A stretch of 64,000 bases of DNA from Clostridia bacterium. Its GTDB lineage: Bacteria > Bacillota > Clostridia > Christensenellales > UBA3700. Positions 24,535 to 33,569 of the stretch are shown one piece after another. Within the stretch, counting starts at the first letter, position 1. The number at the start of each line of letters is the position of its first letter. Where the stretch lies: positions 1 through 64,000 of the forward strand of contig JAIEDA010000030.1 of assembly GCA_029068165.1 (NCBI GenBank), in the 5' to 3' direction. The position numbers and the translations under genes were made by a program. Below the pieces are notes generated by a model. The model made no database searches. It worked only from the letters and a program-made list of their open reading frames with translations, and had not been told where the DNA came from.

Positions 24535-25320
24535 TCACACCATTACCAATAGAAACCCGACTAAAAGACCTGTGAAGAGGGAAAAGGAAGTGAGTTTGCT
24601 TTTCCATAGCGTTATTGCTTGGGGAATTAGTTCGCCGAGAGCTACGTAGAGCATAGCTCCGCTTGCAAAACCTAATGAAAGTATTAAAGCTACGTCGTTG
24701 ATACCGCCGAGAGAGTAGCCGAGCAGCGCGCCGAACACCGTCGGAAGTCCGCTAAGCGCGGTGAGCAGTACGGCTTTAGTTTTTTTCATACCGCCGGTAA
24801 GAAGCGGAACGCAAATCGCCATACCTTCGGGGATATTGTGCATACCTATGACGATAGCCATTATAAAGCCGCTGCTTTTGAAGAGGTTGGCGAGCATATT
24901 AGGTTGGTTGGCGTATGAAGCTCCTATTACCATACCTTCGGGCAGGTTGTGTACCGCAATGGCGACAATCAACGTTATGCCCGCCACGAAGAGAGAACTT
25001 TTTGACGAAGCCTTTTTGCTCAACGCCGCCCGTCCGTCGATAAAGCGGTTGAGAAAATATACTAGGCAGTAACCGATTATTACCGCTATCGCTACGATAA
25101 TAGGAGTAAAAGAGGGAAGCAGTCCTTGCCGCATTTTGGAAATGGGGGCGCTCATCAAGTCAAAGCAAACGATTGACAGCATTACTCCTGCCGCAAAGGC
25201 GAGCAATATGCTTATAATCTTATCGGAATCACGTTTGAACGCTCCGCCCAACAAGCCGCCAAGTCCTGTGCCTACTACGCCCGACGTCAGCGTAATAATT
25301 GTAATTGCCAAATAATCCAT
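24535..25320 (-). CDS. ZIP-family divalent metal transporter (ZupT-like)
   Basis: This protein of about 261 residues has eight predicted helices. It contains the two metal-site signatures of the family, VHNLPEGM in helix 4 and MHNIPEGM in helix 5. It should bring Zn2+ and perhaps Fe2+ or Mn2+ into the cytosol. The start at 25320 (MDYLAI) is chosen because it begins with the first helix of the family; an upstream frame to 25434 adds a segment not expected in ZupT. The ribosome site is weak (GGGTAA). Confidence 0.88.
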   Translation of the reverse strand: MDYLAITIITLTSGVVGTGLGGLLGGAFKRDSDKIISILLAFAAGVMLSIVCFDLMSAPISKMRQGLLPSFTPIIVAIAVIIGYCLVYFLNRFIDGRAALSKKASSKSSLFVAGITLIVAIAVHNLPEGMVIGASYANQPNMLANLFKSSGFIMAIVIGMHNIPEGMAICVPLLTGGMKKTKAVLLTALSGLPTVFGALLGYSLGGINDVALILSLGFASGAMLYVALGELIPQAITLWKSKLTSFSLFTGLLVGFLLVMV

Positions 25321-25493
25321 TTGCTTTTTACCCAATAAAGTTTTTTGTTTGCTGAAATTCAATATTATTCTATGATAGATAGTTGCGTATAAGAATATGA
25401 CGATAGGACAAACGCACTGATAAGCAAAAAACAAATACGTAAATAATTGCCAAAAACTGGTCTATTAGGTTTTATCGTAATATTAAAAAAGAA

Positions 25494-25522
25494 TTGATTT
25501 ATTTTAACGTTTATTTTATAAT
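25494..25522 (+). promoter_or_regulatory. Promoter of tilS, probably leaderless
   Basis: TTGATT (25494-25499), 17 bases, TATAAT (25517-25522), six bases, then ATG at 25529. No Shine-Dalgarno sequence is present. Confidence 0.7.
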
Positions 25523-25528
25523 TAAGAT

Positions 25529-26827
25529 ATGTTGGAAGGTTTTGATTACGGATACTTAGAAAAATTCGATAGGCTGGCTTTGGCGGTCAGCGGCGGCAAA
25601 GATTCTATGGCTTTGCTGCATACGCTTTTGCAAAGTAGAAAGCGAGAGAGTTTTTTCGTAGTGACCGTACATCACAATTTGCGCGGAGAAGAGGGAAAAC
25701 GCGACAGGGATTTCGTAACCGACTTTTGCAAGCAAAACCAAATAGAGTGCTTAGTTTTTGAAGAGGACGTCGCGGCTTTTTGCTCGGCGGGCGGCTATAC
25801 TATAGAGCAAGGCGCAAGAATAAGGCGGAGAGAAATCTTCAGGCAATTAGTAGCGTCAGGCAAGGCTCAAAGAGTTGTTACCGCGCACCATTTGGCGGAC
25901 AACGTTGAGAGCGTGCTTATGCATATCTTTAGAGGCAGCGGCTTAAAAGGTTTGTGCGGGATGAGCGTCGACGACGGAACGCAGCTAAGACCTATGCTTG
26001 AATGTTCGAGGCAAAGTATCGACGAATATATAAAAGTCAACGCTGTGCCGTTCGTACAAGACAGTTCCAACGAAAGTCTAGACTATACCCGCAACAAGTT
26101 AAGACGGGAGATAATGCCGCTTATAAAAGCCGCTTACGGCGGAGCGGAAAACAATATATTAAGACTTGCCAAAAGGGCGCAAGAGCTGTTTGAGTATATC
26201 GACGGATTGAGCAAAGAATTCAGCGTAAAAGATAAGGTCGCGTATATACCTTTGAGCGTGCTTGAAAAGGATAAGGCTATCGCTTCGCAAACCGTCGTCA
26301 ACGCCGTTGACTGCGTAACCACTCGAGTGGACTTGACGGACAAGCATATCAAAGCTGTCGTTGCGCTCAAGGACGGTCGCAACGGGGCGAGCGTGGATTT
26401 GCCGTTTGGTTTAAAGGCGCATAGACAGTCCGATTGCGTAGCTCTAGCGTTGGAAAGCAAATGCGAATATAGCGGAAAGATAGACGGCTACGGCGAGTAC
26501 GATTTGGGCGATAAGATTTTGTTGCTTTCGCCTACGCGCAAAGACGGGCTTGTGTGCGACTTGGACAAGCTCAAAGGCTGCGAGATTCGCAACAGGCGTA
26601 CGGGCGATTCATTCAAACGCTTTAAGGGCGGCAATAAAAGTTTGGGCGACTTTCTCACCGATATAAAAGCGCCTAAAAGATTGCGCGACAGCGTGATTGT
26701 GATAGCAAAAGGAAGCGTAGTATATCTTTTGCCTGAGTATGAGATTGCCGACTGCGTGAAAGTAGAAGAGAGTACGCAAAACAAGGCTTATATAACGATA
26801 ATAAACAAGACTGCGGAAGAGGTGTAA
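25529..26827 (+). CDS. tilS: tRNA(Ile)-lysidine synthetase
   Basis: This 432-residue enzyme modifies C34 of tRNA-Ile(CAU) to lysidine so that it reads AUA. The PP-loop ATPase motif SGGKDSM starts near residue 20. HHNLRGEEGKRD and HHLADNVESVLMHIFRGSGLKGL follow, and the C-terminal PP-loop-associated domain contains RNRRTGDSFKRF. The gene starts a four-gene run (tilS, cca, rmuC, PHP) with 3-base spacing or overlaps. Its start follows from the leaderless promoter. Confidence 0.95.
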   Translation: MLEGFDYGYLEKFDRLALAVSGGKDSMALLHTLLQSRKRESFFVVTVHHNLRGEEGKRDRDFVTDFCKQNQIECLVFEEDVAAFCSAGGYTIEQGARIRRREIFRQLVASGKAQRVVTAHHLADNVESVLMHIFRGSGLKGLCGMSVDDGTQLRPMLECSRQSIDEYIKVNAVPFVQDSSNESLDYTRNKLRREIMPLIKAAYGGAENNILRLAKRAQELFEYIDGLSKEFSVKDKVAYIPLSVLEKDKAIASQTVVNAVDCVTTRVDLTDKHIKAVVALKDGRNGASVDLPFGLKAHRQSDCVALALESKCEYSGKIDGYGEYDLGDKILLLSPTRKDGLVCDLDKLKGCEIRNRRTGDSFKRFKGGNKSLGDFLTDIKAPKRLRDSVIVIAKGSVVYLLPEYEIADCVKVEESTQNKAYITIINKTAEEV

Positions 26828-26830
26828 ATC

Positions 26831-28177
26831 GTGTTGCTGGGAGAGCAAACTCAAGAGCTGAAAAGACTAAGCGAATATTTCCCTAAAGAGAGTAAGCTGT
26901 ACGCTGTCGGCGGTTGCGTGCGCGACGCTTTGAGAGGAAAGGACTTTTACGACGTAGACCTCGCGGGCGCGCTTTTGCCCGAGCAGCTAGTAGAGCTTCT
27001 AAAGGATAGCCAATTTAAAGTATTCGAAGCTTCGCCTAGACTCGGTACTATGATTATCAAGGGAAAATACGCGTACGAATACACGACGTTCAGGACGGAC
27101 AGCTATCCCAAGGGCAGCGGTATACACACGCCGACGAGCGTAACTTTTACGGACGACGTTAATCAAGACGCGCGCCGAAGAGATTTCAAGTGCAACGCGG
27201 TATATTACGATATTTTGGAAGATAAGATCGTAGACCCGCTCGGCGGCAGGGAAGATATTGACAATAAAATACTGTCTACCGTCGTTTCGCCTGAAACAAC
27301 TTTGGGACAGGACGGACTTAGAATAATGCGGCTTTTGAGGTTCGTATCTACGCTCGGCTTTGGGGTAGAAGATAAGACTTTGGCTGCCGCTAAAGAGCTA
27401 GTCGGCGGACTTGTAGATATATCCGTAGAGCGTGTTAGGGAAGAACTTGACAAACTTCTCGCCGGCGACAACTGCTATCGCGCGCTCAAACTTATGAAAG
27501 AGATAGGAGCTTTGGCGGTTATCTTACCCGAGGTTGCGGACAACGACAAAGTCGAGCAAAAACCCGAGTACCATAAATACGACGTTCTCGAGCATACTTT
27601 CAGGGTCGTCGAACACTGTCCCGCCGGCGTGAGATTGGCAGGACTTTTTCACGACGTAGCCAAAGGCGTTTGCAAGAGAAAAAGCGGCAATACTTATCTT
27701 CACGACGTCGTCGGAGCGGAAATAACCAAAGAAGTACTGACTAGGCTCAAGTATCCGAATAAGGTAATAGACACTACGGTAAGGTTGGTCGGCGGACACA
27801 TGTTTTCCGTCAACGCAAGAGAGGTCAAGTATAGAAGGTTTATCGCAAGGAATTTGGATATACTTGACGATATGCTGGCGCTTTTTGAAGCGGACAGCAA
27901 AGGCACGGGTAAGGTCGAGTATTCCGCAGTTGCGGAAAAGATGAGAAACGTTTATAATAAGATGCAAGAGCAAAAAGTAGCGTTTTCTATAGCGCAACTT
28001 GCAATAAACGGAAAAGATTTGCTTTCTATCGGTTGCAAAGGCAAGGAGATAGGGGATATACTTGAAGAGTTATGGGATATGTCTTTGCGCGGAGCGGTTG
28101 CGAATGACAAAGAGAGTTTGCTCGCAATAGCAAAGCGGTTGAAATGCAACAAGGAGAAAAAGGAACACAATGGATAA
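26831..28177 (+). CDS. cca: CCA tRNA nucleotidyltransferase with HD domain
   Basis: This 448-residue class II enzyme adds or repairs the 3' CCA of tRNA. The nucleotidyltransferase motif GGCVRDALRGKDFYDVDL is near residue 28. The RRDF motif (DARRRDFKCNAV) and the ERVREEL region follow. A C-terminal HD domain has AGLFHDVAKG and a downstream HDVVGAE histidine. The start is GTG with AGAGGTG six bases upstream. It overlaps rmuC by 8 bases. Because tRNA-Ser here already encodes CCA, the enzyme would serve repair or tRNAs lacking it. Confidence 0.93.
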   Translation: MLLGEQTQELKRLSEYFPKESKLYAVGGCVRDALRGKDFYDVDLAGALLPEQLVELLKDSQFKVFEASPRLGTMIIKGKYAYEYTTFRTDSYPKGSGIHTPTSVTFTDDVNQDARRRDFKCNAVYYDILEDKIVDPLGGREDIDNKILSTVVSPETTLGQDGLRIMRLLRFVSTLGFGVEDKTLAAAKELVGGLVDISVERVREELDKLLAGDNCYRALKLMKEIGALAVILPEVADNDKVEQKPEYHKYDVLEHTFRVVEHCPAGVRLAGLFHDVAKGVCKRKSGNTYLHDVVGAEITKEVLTRLKYPNKVIDTTVRLVGGHMFSVNAREVKYRRFIARNLDILDDMLALFEADSKGTGKVEYSAVAEKMRNVYNKMQEQKVAFSIAQLAINGKDLLSIGCKGKEIGDILEELWDMSLRGAVANDKESLLAIAKRLKCNKEKKEHNG

Positions 28178-29702
28178 AACTTTAACGATAATATCAATAG
28201 TCGCGTCGCTGATTTGTATCGCGTTTTCGGCGGCGGTGGTTATCGTTTTGCGCAAAGTAAAAAACTCCGTCGGCATTTCTTCGCAAGGCGGCGACGCCAA
28301 CAAAGACGGCAGCAGCGTACTCAACGAAATCGACAACTTCAACGACAACCTCAACGAGGTCAAGAATATCGTAAACGAACATACGACGAAAGAAAAAGAC
28401 AGTATTATGAACGCTTTCAACTCGTCCAACTCCACTATGATACAAGTGCTGTACGAGAATTTGAAATCTTTCAAAGATACTTTGTATGAAAATCTCAACG
28501 CTACCAAAGAGCAGCTCGCCGAGATTAGAGAGGAAATGCGACTTGCGGTTTTGCAAATGAGCGCGAGCACGAATACCGCGTTGGAAAGTCAGCAAAACAA
28601 ACTTGAAAAGACGCTTGAGAAAATGAACGGGGATATCAAGTATATACTATCCAATCTCAAAGAGGACGTAGAAAAGTCATTGGATAGAATGACCGACGGA
28701 GTTAAGAGCTCGCTCAAGGAAATGCGCGAGGACAACAAAGTTCAGCTTGAAAGCGTAAAGCAGGACAACGAAAAGCAGCTTGAAAAGATGCGCGAAACCG
28801 TCGATGAGAAACTCTCGAGCACGTTGGACAAGCGTATTCAAAGCGCGTTTGAAATGGTCAACGACAGGTTGGACAGCGTGCAAAAAGGCTTCGGAGAGAT
28901 GCAAAACCTTTCCACGAAAGTCACCAACCTCAACAAGATGTTCGCCAACGTCAAGACGAGAGGCGGTTGGGGAGAAGTTTCGCTCGAAAGCTTGCTTGAT
29001 CAAATACTTTCGCCCGAGCAGTACGAAAAGCAGTTCCGCTTGAATAAAAATTCGCAAGAGGCGGTAGACTTCGTTATCGTTATGCCCGGTCAAGGCGCGA
29101 ACAACGAAAAGAAAGTCTATTTGCCTATAGATTCCAAATTCCCGCTCGATAAATACGTAAGGCTCGTAGAAGCAAGCGAAGAGGGCGATAGCGAAAAGAT
29201 AGAAGTCGCTAAAAAAGCGCTAATCGACGAAGTCAAGAGAGAAGCTAGAAGCATTAAGAATAAGTACATAAAAGAACCTAAGACTACTAAGTTTGCGGTT
29301 ATGTACGTGCCGACTGAAGGACTGTACGCCGAGATAGCAAAGGACGTTGCGTTGACCAACCAACTTCAAAACGAGTATGGCGTGACGGTTTGCGGGCCGA
29401 CTACGATAGCCGCGCTTCTCAACAGCTTGCAAGTGGGCTTTACCACGCTCAGGATACAAAAGAACAGCGGTATGATAGTCGACGCAATCAAGCAGTTTAA
29501 GAAAGATTTCAAGACTTATACCGATTTGATTTGCAAGGTAAAGAAGAACGCTACGACAGTCGTCACTACCATTGAGGAAGTGGAAAAACGCAATCGGCTC
29601 ATCGACGACAGGCTTTCCAAAGTGAGCGGCTATTTGCCCGACTCGCAAGAGGAAATTACGTATATCGCAAGCGCCGACGCCACGGAGGACGATAGGGAAT
29701 GA
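28170..29702 (+). CDS. rmuC: DNA recombination protein RmuC
   Basis: This 510-residue protein has a short N-terminal membrane segment (residues about 5-27), a long coiled coil (about 50-260) and the conserved RmuC nuclease-like domain. The domain is marked by TRGGWGEVSLESLLDQIL, DSKFPLDKYVRL, KFAVMYVPTEGLYAE and CGPTTIAALLNSLQVGF. RmuC limits inverted-repeat-driven rearrangements in E. coli. It overlaps both cca and the PHP gene. Confidence 0.93.
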   Translation: MDKTLTIISIVASLICIAFSAAVVIVLRKVKNSVGISSQGGDANKDGSSVLNEIDNFNDNLNEVKNIVNEHTTKEKDSIMNAFNSSNSTMIQVLYENLKSFKDTLYENLNATKEQLAEIREEMRLAVLQMSASTNTALESQQNKLEKTLEKMNGDIKYILSNLKEDVEKSLDRMTDGVKSSLKEMREDNKVQLESVKQDNEKQLEKMRETVDEKLSSTLDKRIQSAFEMVNDRLDSVQKGFGEMQNLSTKVTNLNKMFANVKTRGGWGEVSLESLLDQILSPEQYEKQFRLNKNSQEAVDFVIVMPGQGANNEKKVYLPIDSKFPLDKYVRLVEASEEGDSEKIEVAKKALIDEVKREARSIKNKYIKEPKTTKFAVMYVPTEGLYAEIAKDVALTNQLQNEYGVTVCGPTTIAALLNSLQVGFTTLRIQKNSGMIVDAIKQFKKDFKTYTDLICKVKKNATTVVTTIEEVEKRNRLIDDRLSKVSGYLPDSQEEITYIASADATEDDRE

Positions 29703-30514
29703 GAGTTGACTTACATATACACAGCTCGCTCAGCGACGGCACGCTTTCCCCTAAAGAAATCGTCGACAAGGCGAAAGTCTTGGGATTGGATTGTATATCC
29801 ATAACCGACCACGATTGCATTGGCGCAATAGAGCAAGCAAAAGATTACGCCCAAGGCTTGGGTATAGACTATATCAACGGAGTAGAGCTTTCGACTTACG
29901 CGACGTCAGAAGTGCATATACTCGGCTACGGCTTTGATAATGACGACTCTCAGCTCAACGAAAAGCTGGACGAGTTTGCCAAGATGAGAAAGCAACGCGC
30001 TTTGGCTATTTTGGACAGGCTTTACGATATGGGAATAAAGATGGATAGAAGTACTTTCCCAATCGACAGCTCAAGCGTGGGCAGGCTTCATATCGCAAAG
30101 ATGTTGGTTGAGCAAGGCTTCGTATCTTCCATACCCGACGCTTTCGATAAGTATCTAGGTTCGAAAGGCAAGGCGTATATACCGTCCAAACGTATTACGC
30201 CGCTTAAAGGCGTTGAGCTCATAAAGCAAGCCCGCGGATTTGCGGTGATCGCGCACCCGCTAAGGTTTTTACAGCGCAACTCGCTGCGACCGCTTATCGA
30301 GGGGTTGAAGCCTTACGGACTGGAGGGAATAGAAGTCTTTTATCCCACGCACGATTCAAAAACGGTCGACGAACTCAAGAGTTTGACGAGGCGGTATAAA
30401 CTTATCGGTACGGGCGGAACGGACTATCACGGCGAGAATAGAAACGTGGAGCTTGGAAGCGTATCCGTAGATATTGACGGATATACTAAGTCCAAATTAA
30501 ATATAAAAAGATAA
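29699..30514 (+). CDS. PHP-domain phosphoesterase (TrpH/RNase AM type)
   Basis: This 271-residue protein begins with RVDLHIHSSLSDGTLSP, the PHP metal site (H6, H8). It continues with SITDHDCIGAIEQA, GVELSTY, GFAVIAHPLRF and TGGTDYHG, each carrying expected ligands. Relatives hydrolyse 3',5'-nucleoside bisphosphates or trim RNA 5' ends. It overlaps rmuC by 4 bases and ends the tilS operon. Confidence 0.88.
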   Translation: MRVDLHIHSSLSDGTLSPKEIVDKAKVLGLDCISITDHDCIGAIEQAKDYAQGLGIDYINGVELSTYATSEVHILGYGFDNDDSQLNEKLDEFAKMRKQRALAILDRLYDMGIKMDRSTFPIDSSSVGRLHIAKMLVEQGFVSSIPDAFDKYLGSKGKAYIPSKRITPLKGVELIKQARGFAVIAHPLRFLQRNSLRPLIEGLKPYGLEGIEVFYPTHDSKTVDELKSLTRRYKLIGTGGTDYHGENRNVELGSVSVDIDGYTKSKLNIKR

Positions 30515-30567
30515 TAAAGTTTTGCGGTAAAACGCAAAAAAAAATAAAATAAAAGGTGGTAAGAAAA

Positions 30568-31041
30568 ATGATACTCAAATTCAAACAAAAAATGTTTTCT
30601 CTAGCGGGAAAATATCAAATCTTCGATGAGCAAGATCAAGTCGTCTATACGATAAAAGGTAGAGTTTCCATACCTAAGAGATTTGAAATCTCGGACGCAA
30701 GCGGTCAAAAAGTAGCTACTCTGAAGTCAAAAGTTTTTGACTTTCTTCCTACTTTTAGACTTTTTATGGGCGATGAAGAGATAGGTAAAGTTAAGAGAAA
30801 ATTCAGCTTTTTCAAGCCTAAGTTTGCAGTAGATTGCAACGGTTGGAGCATAAACGGCGATATATGGACTTGGAACTATCAAATCGTAGACGCAAACGGC
30901 GAACTCGTCGCTACGCTCACCAAGAAAGTATTCAGCTTGGTAGATACGTACTTTATGGATATCGTCAACCCTGACAACGCGCTTATGGTATTGATGGTAG
31001 TACTTGCTATCGACGCCGAGAAAGCCGAAAGAGGAAGATAA
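30568..31041 (+). CDS. LURP-one-related (LOR/Tubby-like) protein
   Basis: This protein of about 157 residues consists of repeated short beta strands with alternating ISD/QKVATL and VDANGELVATL units. The pattern (MKQKMFSLAGKYQIFDEQ) is the LOR fold related to Tubby and phospholipid scramblases. Its bacterial function is unknown; membrane or lipid association is suspected for the family. Start at 30568 is set by AGGTGG eight bases upstream. A hydrophobic C-terminal stretch (ALMVLMVVLAI) may be the central LOR helix. Confidence 0.72.
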   Translation: MILKFKQKMFSLAGKYQIFDEQDQVVYTIKGRVSIPKRFEISDASGQKVATLKSKVFDFLPTFRLFMGDEEIGKVKRKFSFFKPKFAVDCNGWSINGDIWTWNYQIVDANGELVATLTKKVFSLVDTYFMDIVNPDNALMVLMVVLAIDAEKAERGR

Positions 31042-31058
31042 CGGCAAAGTAAAAGTAG

Positions 31059-31087
31059 TTGACTTTTGCGAAGATTGCATATATAAT
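31059..31087 (+). promoter_or_regulatory. Promoter of the lipid kinase gene
   Basis: TTGACT (31059-31064), 17 bases, TATAAT (31082-31087). Confidence 0.8.
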
Positions 31088-31122
31088 AGAAAAGCGCTTT
31101 ACGCAATCTAGGTAAATCGACT

Positions 31123-32040
31123 ATGAAAAATATTTTTATCGTTAATCCGCACGCCGGCAAGACAAACGCCTTGCCGGCAATCAAAGAAATTCTTGAGAGC
31201 AAACAAGATTTTCAATATGAAATATACGTCACGAAGTCCAAAGGCGACGCGACGAAATTCGTTGCGAGCAAATGCGAAGAAAGCGACGAAGACGTGACTT
31301 TTTACTCTTGCGGCGGCGACGGAACTCTCAACGAGGTCGCAAGCGGCTGCGTGGGGCATAAGAACGCAATTTTAGCGGTCTACCCGAGCGGCAGCGGCAA
31401 CGACTACGTCAAGTACTACGGCGGCAAGGAACTTTTTCTCGATTTAGACAATCTTATTTACGGCAGCGAAACCAAAATCGACGTAATTCAAACTGGCGAT
31501 AAGTACGCTATCAACGCGTGTCATTTCGGCTTGGACAGCGCGGTAGCTAAGACTATGAACGCCGTACGTCACAAGAAGATTATAGGCGGTCGCAACGCTT
31601 ACAATACGGGAGTGCTCGCTGCGCTTTTCACCGCGCTCAAAACTAAATGTAAGGTTATTGGCGACGGCGAAGAACTCAATAAAGACAAGATTTTGCTTTG
31701 TACCGTTGCCAACGGCAAGTATGTGGGCGGCTCGTACAAGAGTTCTCCAAAATCTATCAACGACGACGGACTTATGGAAGTATGCTTAATTCGTCCCGTA
31801 TCAATTTTCAAGTTTATCAAATTTATCAAAGTATACAAATCGGGCGAACATCTCAACAATGAAAAATTGCAAAAGTATATCGAATACAGGCGTTGCAAAA
31901 AAGTAGAGATAATAGGCGGGCAAAAGAATTTTGCCATATCTTTGGACGGCGAAGTCGTGGACGGAGAAAGGTTTGAGGTCAACGTGCTTGAAAAGGCGTT
32001 GAGATTTATCATACCGAGAGGCTACGAGCCGAAAAACTAA
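31123..32040 (+). CDS. Diacylglycerol-kinase-family lipid kinase (YegS/DgkB type)
   Basis: This 305-residue protein starts with IFIVNPHAGKTNALP and has the nucleotide-binding SCGGDGTLNEVASG near residue 67 and VYPSGSGNDYVKYYGG near 88. It has NACHFGLDSAVA, and the C-terminal domain ends with SLDGEVVDG, a conserved acidic site. It phosphorylates diacylglycerol or a similar lipid at the inner membrane face. It has its own promoter and terminator. Confidence 0.9.
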   Translation: MKNIFIVNPHAGKTNALPAIKEILESKQDFQYEIYVTKSKGDATKFVASKCEESDEDVTFYSCGGDGTLNEVASGCVGHKNAILAVYPSGSGNDYVKYYGGKELFLDLDNLIYGSETKIDVIQTGDKYAINACHFGLDSAVAKTMNAVRHKKIIGGRNAYNTGVLAALFTALKTKCKVIGDGEELNKDKILLCTVANGKYVGGSYKSSPKSINDDGLMEVCLIRPVSIFKFIKFIKVYKSGEHLNNEKLQKYIEYRRCKKVEIIGGQKNFAISLDGEVVDGERFEVNVLEKALRFIIPRGYEPKN

Positions 32041-32047
32041 ATCCAAG

Positions 32048-32071
32048 CCGCTTTTTCCAAAGCGGTTTTTT
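32048..32071 (+). terminator. Terminator of the lipid kinase gene
   Basis: CCGCTTT (32048-32054) pairs with AAAGCGG (32059-32065), followed by six T's. Confidence 0.9.
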
Positions 32072-32168
32072 AATTATATGAAAAACGGGAAGAATGAACA
32101 TTGAAATACTGCAAGTAGGAGAGTTGTGAGCAAGTCAAACTGATTGTATTACGACAAAGGAGATTATT

Positions 32169-33449
32169 ATGCATTTAAAAGCTGAAATATGGGACCAAGT
32201 CCAATACATTTTTAGAAATTATTACGATAGAATGATACACTGCGCCAGCTATTATGACGGAGAGGTGGACGTAAAAGCGCTACGCAAATCTATGCATTAT
32301 ATTTTGGAACATTATCCTGTGCTGCGTTCGACTTTTAAGCCGAGTTCTATAAAGCCGCATTGGTCGGTAAACGAGGACTACTGCGAGGAAGAAACCGTCG
32401 GAGTCGTCTACTGCGACGACCTTGAAAAGAGCGTTTTCGCGTCGCTTTCGGAAGAGATAGATTGGTCGGCAAAGTTTCAGTATAGACTGACAGTTCATTA
32501 CTGCGGCGGCAAGAGCGCGATTTCTTTGATAGTAAATCACATGTGTATGGACGGCGCGGACTTCAAATACTTCGTCAGCAAGATAGCCGAGGGATATAAT
32601 ATAATTATGCAAGGCGGCGAGCTTTCTTCACTCGTTTTAAAAAGCGGAGATAGGGGCGCGGGGCAACTATACAAAGATATGTCCGAAGAAGATGCTAAGG
32701 CGGCGAAAGAGCTGATGAAAAACGTGTCTAGGACGGGCGTGAAAAACAAGTTCGCGTTCACCGACGACGAGGATTGCAAGGTGTTTTTTACCTGCAAGAA
32801 GCTCAAGAAAGAATACGTCGCAAAGCTCAAGGAAAGAGGCAAGCAGTTGGACGCCACGCTCAACGACGTGCTTGTGACCGCTTATGCGAGAGCAATCTCA
32901 AGATATATCGAAAAGTCCGACGACCCTAGGATAGCCGTGACTTGTATGAAAAATCTTCGCGACCATATCAAGTCGGGCGAGAGCGAGGATTTGACCAATC
33001 TTACCGGGTTTATGCCTTGCGTTTTAGACAAAATCGAAGGGACTTTCGAGGACACGCTTGCGAGCGTCGCGGCTAAGACGAAAGAGGCGAAAGACGATAA
33101 GTTTTGCGGACTTTACGGACTGCCGCTTATGGCTTTAGCGTTCAAAGTATTCCCATATTCGTTAGCCGAGTTCGCAATAAAAATCGGATACGAAAATCCG
33201 CTTATAGGTATGTCCAACATCGGCGTTATACCCGAGGACGCGGTTGCGCTGTACGGCGTGGACTGCTACGATACGTTTATGACCGGCGCGACCAAGAAGA
33301 AGCCGTATATTCAGCTTACTGCTACTACCTATCGCGGCGAAACTACGCTTTGTATCGCGCAAAAGTGTTCGCAAAACGATAAGGAAATTATAGACAAGTT
33401 CTTTGACGAAATAATAGGAGAGTTGGGCGATTTTCAGCCTATTGCGTGA
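32169..33449 (+). CDS. Condensation-domain/alcohol-acetyltransferase-like acyltransferase
   Basis: This 426-residue soluble protein belongs to the CoA-dependent acyltransferase superfamily (chloramphenicol acetyltransferase, PapA and NRPS condensation fold). The catalytic HxxxDG is present as NHMCMDGADF near residue 122. LRSTFKPSS near residue 57 and a second-lobe segment, DATLNDVLVTAYARAISRYI, match the fold. It stands alone, with no NRPS module or acyl-carrier gene near. AAGGAGA precedes the ATG. The acyl donor and acceptor are unknown. Confidence 0.75.
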   Translation: MHLKAEIWDQVQYIFRNYYDRMIHCASYYDGEVDVKALRKSMHYILEHYPVLRSTFKPSSIKPHWSVNEDYCEEETVGVVYCDDLEKSVFASLSEEIDWSAKFQYRLTVHYCGGKSAISLIVNHMCMDGADFKYFVSKIAEGYNIIMQGGELSSLVLKSGDRGAGQLYKDMSEEDAKAAKELMKNVSRTGVKNKFAFTDDEDCKVFFTCKKLKKEYVAKLKERGKQLDATLNDVLVTAYARAISRYIEKSDDPRIAVTCMKNLRDHIKSGESEDLTNLTGFMPCVLDKIEGTFEDTLASVAAKTKEAKDDKFCGLYGLPLMALAFKVFPYSLAEFAIKIGYENPLIGMSNIGVIPEDAVALYGVDCYDTFMTGATKKKPYIQLTATTYRGETTLCIAQKCSQNDKEIIDKFFDEIIGELGDFQPIA

Positions 33450-33482
33450 AAAATGCAGTCCCGCTAGCGGTAATTTAAGTAG

Positions 33483-33520
33483 AAGATTCTTCGACTTTGT
33501 TACGCTTGCTTAGAATGACG
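33483..33520 (+). repeat. Dispersed intergenic repeat (TTCGACT type)
   Basis: AAGATTCTTCGACTTTGTTA followed by CGCTTGCTTAGAATGACG resembles, in the opposite orientation, the sequence at 54171-54209. Such repeats are widespread in intergenic DNA of related genomes to my recollection; no gene is inferred. Confidence 0.45.
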
Positions 33521-33531
33521 GATTTGCCCTC

Positions 33532-33560
33532 TTGCAAAGCCGCTGATTATGTGATATCAT
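33532..33560 (+). promoter_or_regulatory. Promoter of the tyrosine phosphatase gene
   Basis: TTGCAA (33532-33537), 17 bases, TATCAT (33555-33560). The ATG at 33570 is 9 bases further and lacks a Shine-Dalgarno sequence. An overlapping CATAAT (33558-33563) lies six bases before the ATG. The mRNA is leaderless or nearly so. Confidence 0.5.
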
Positions 33561-33569
33561 AATACTACG

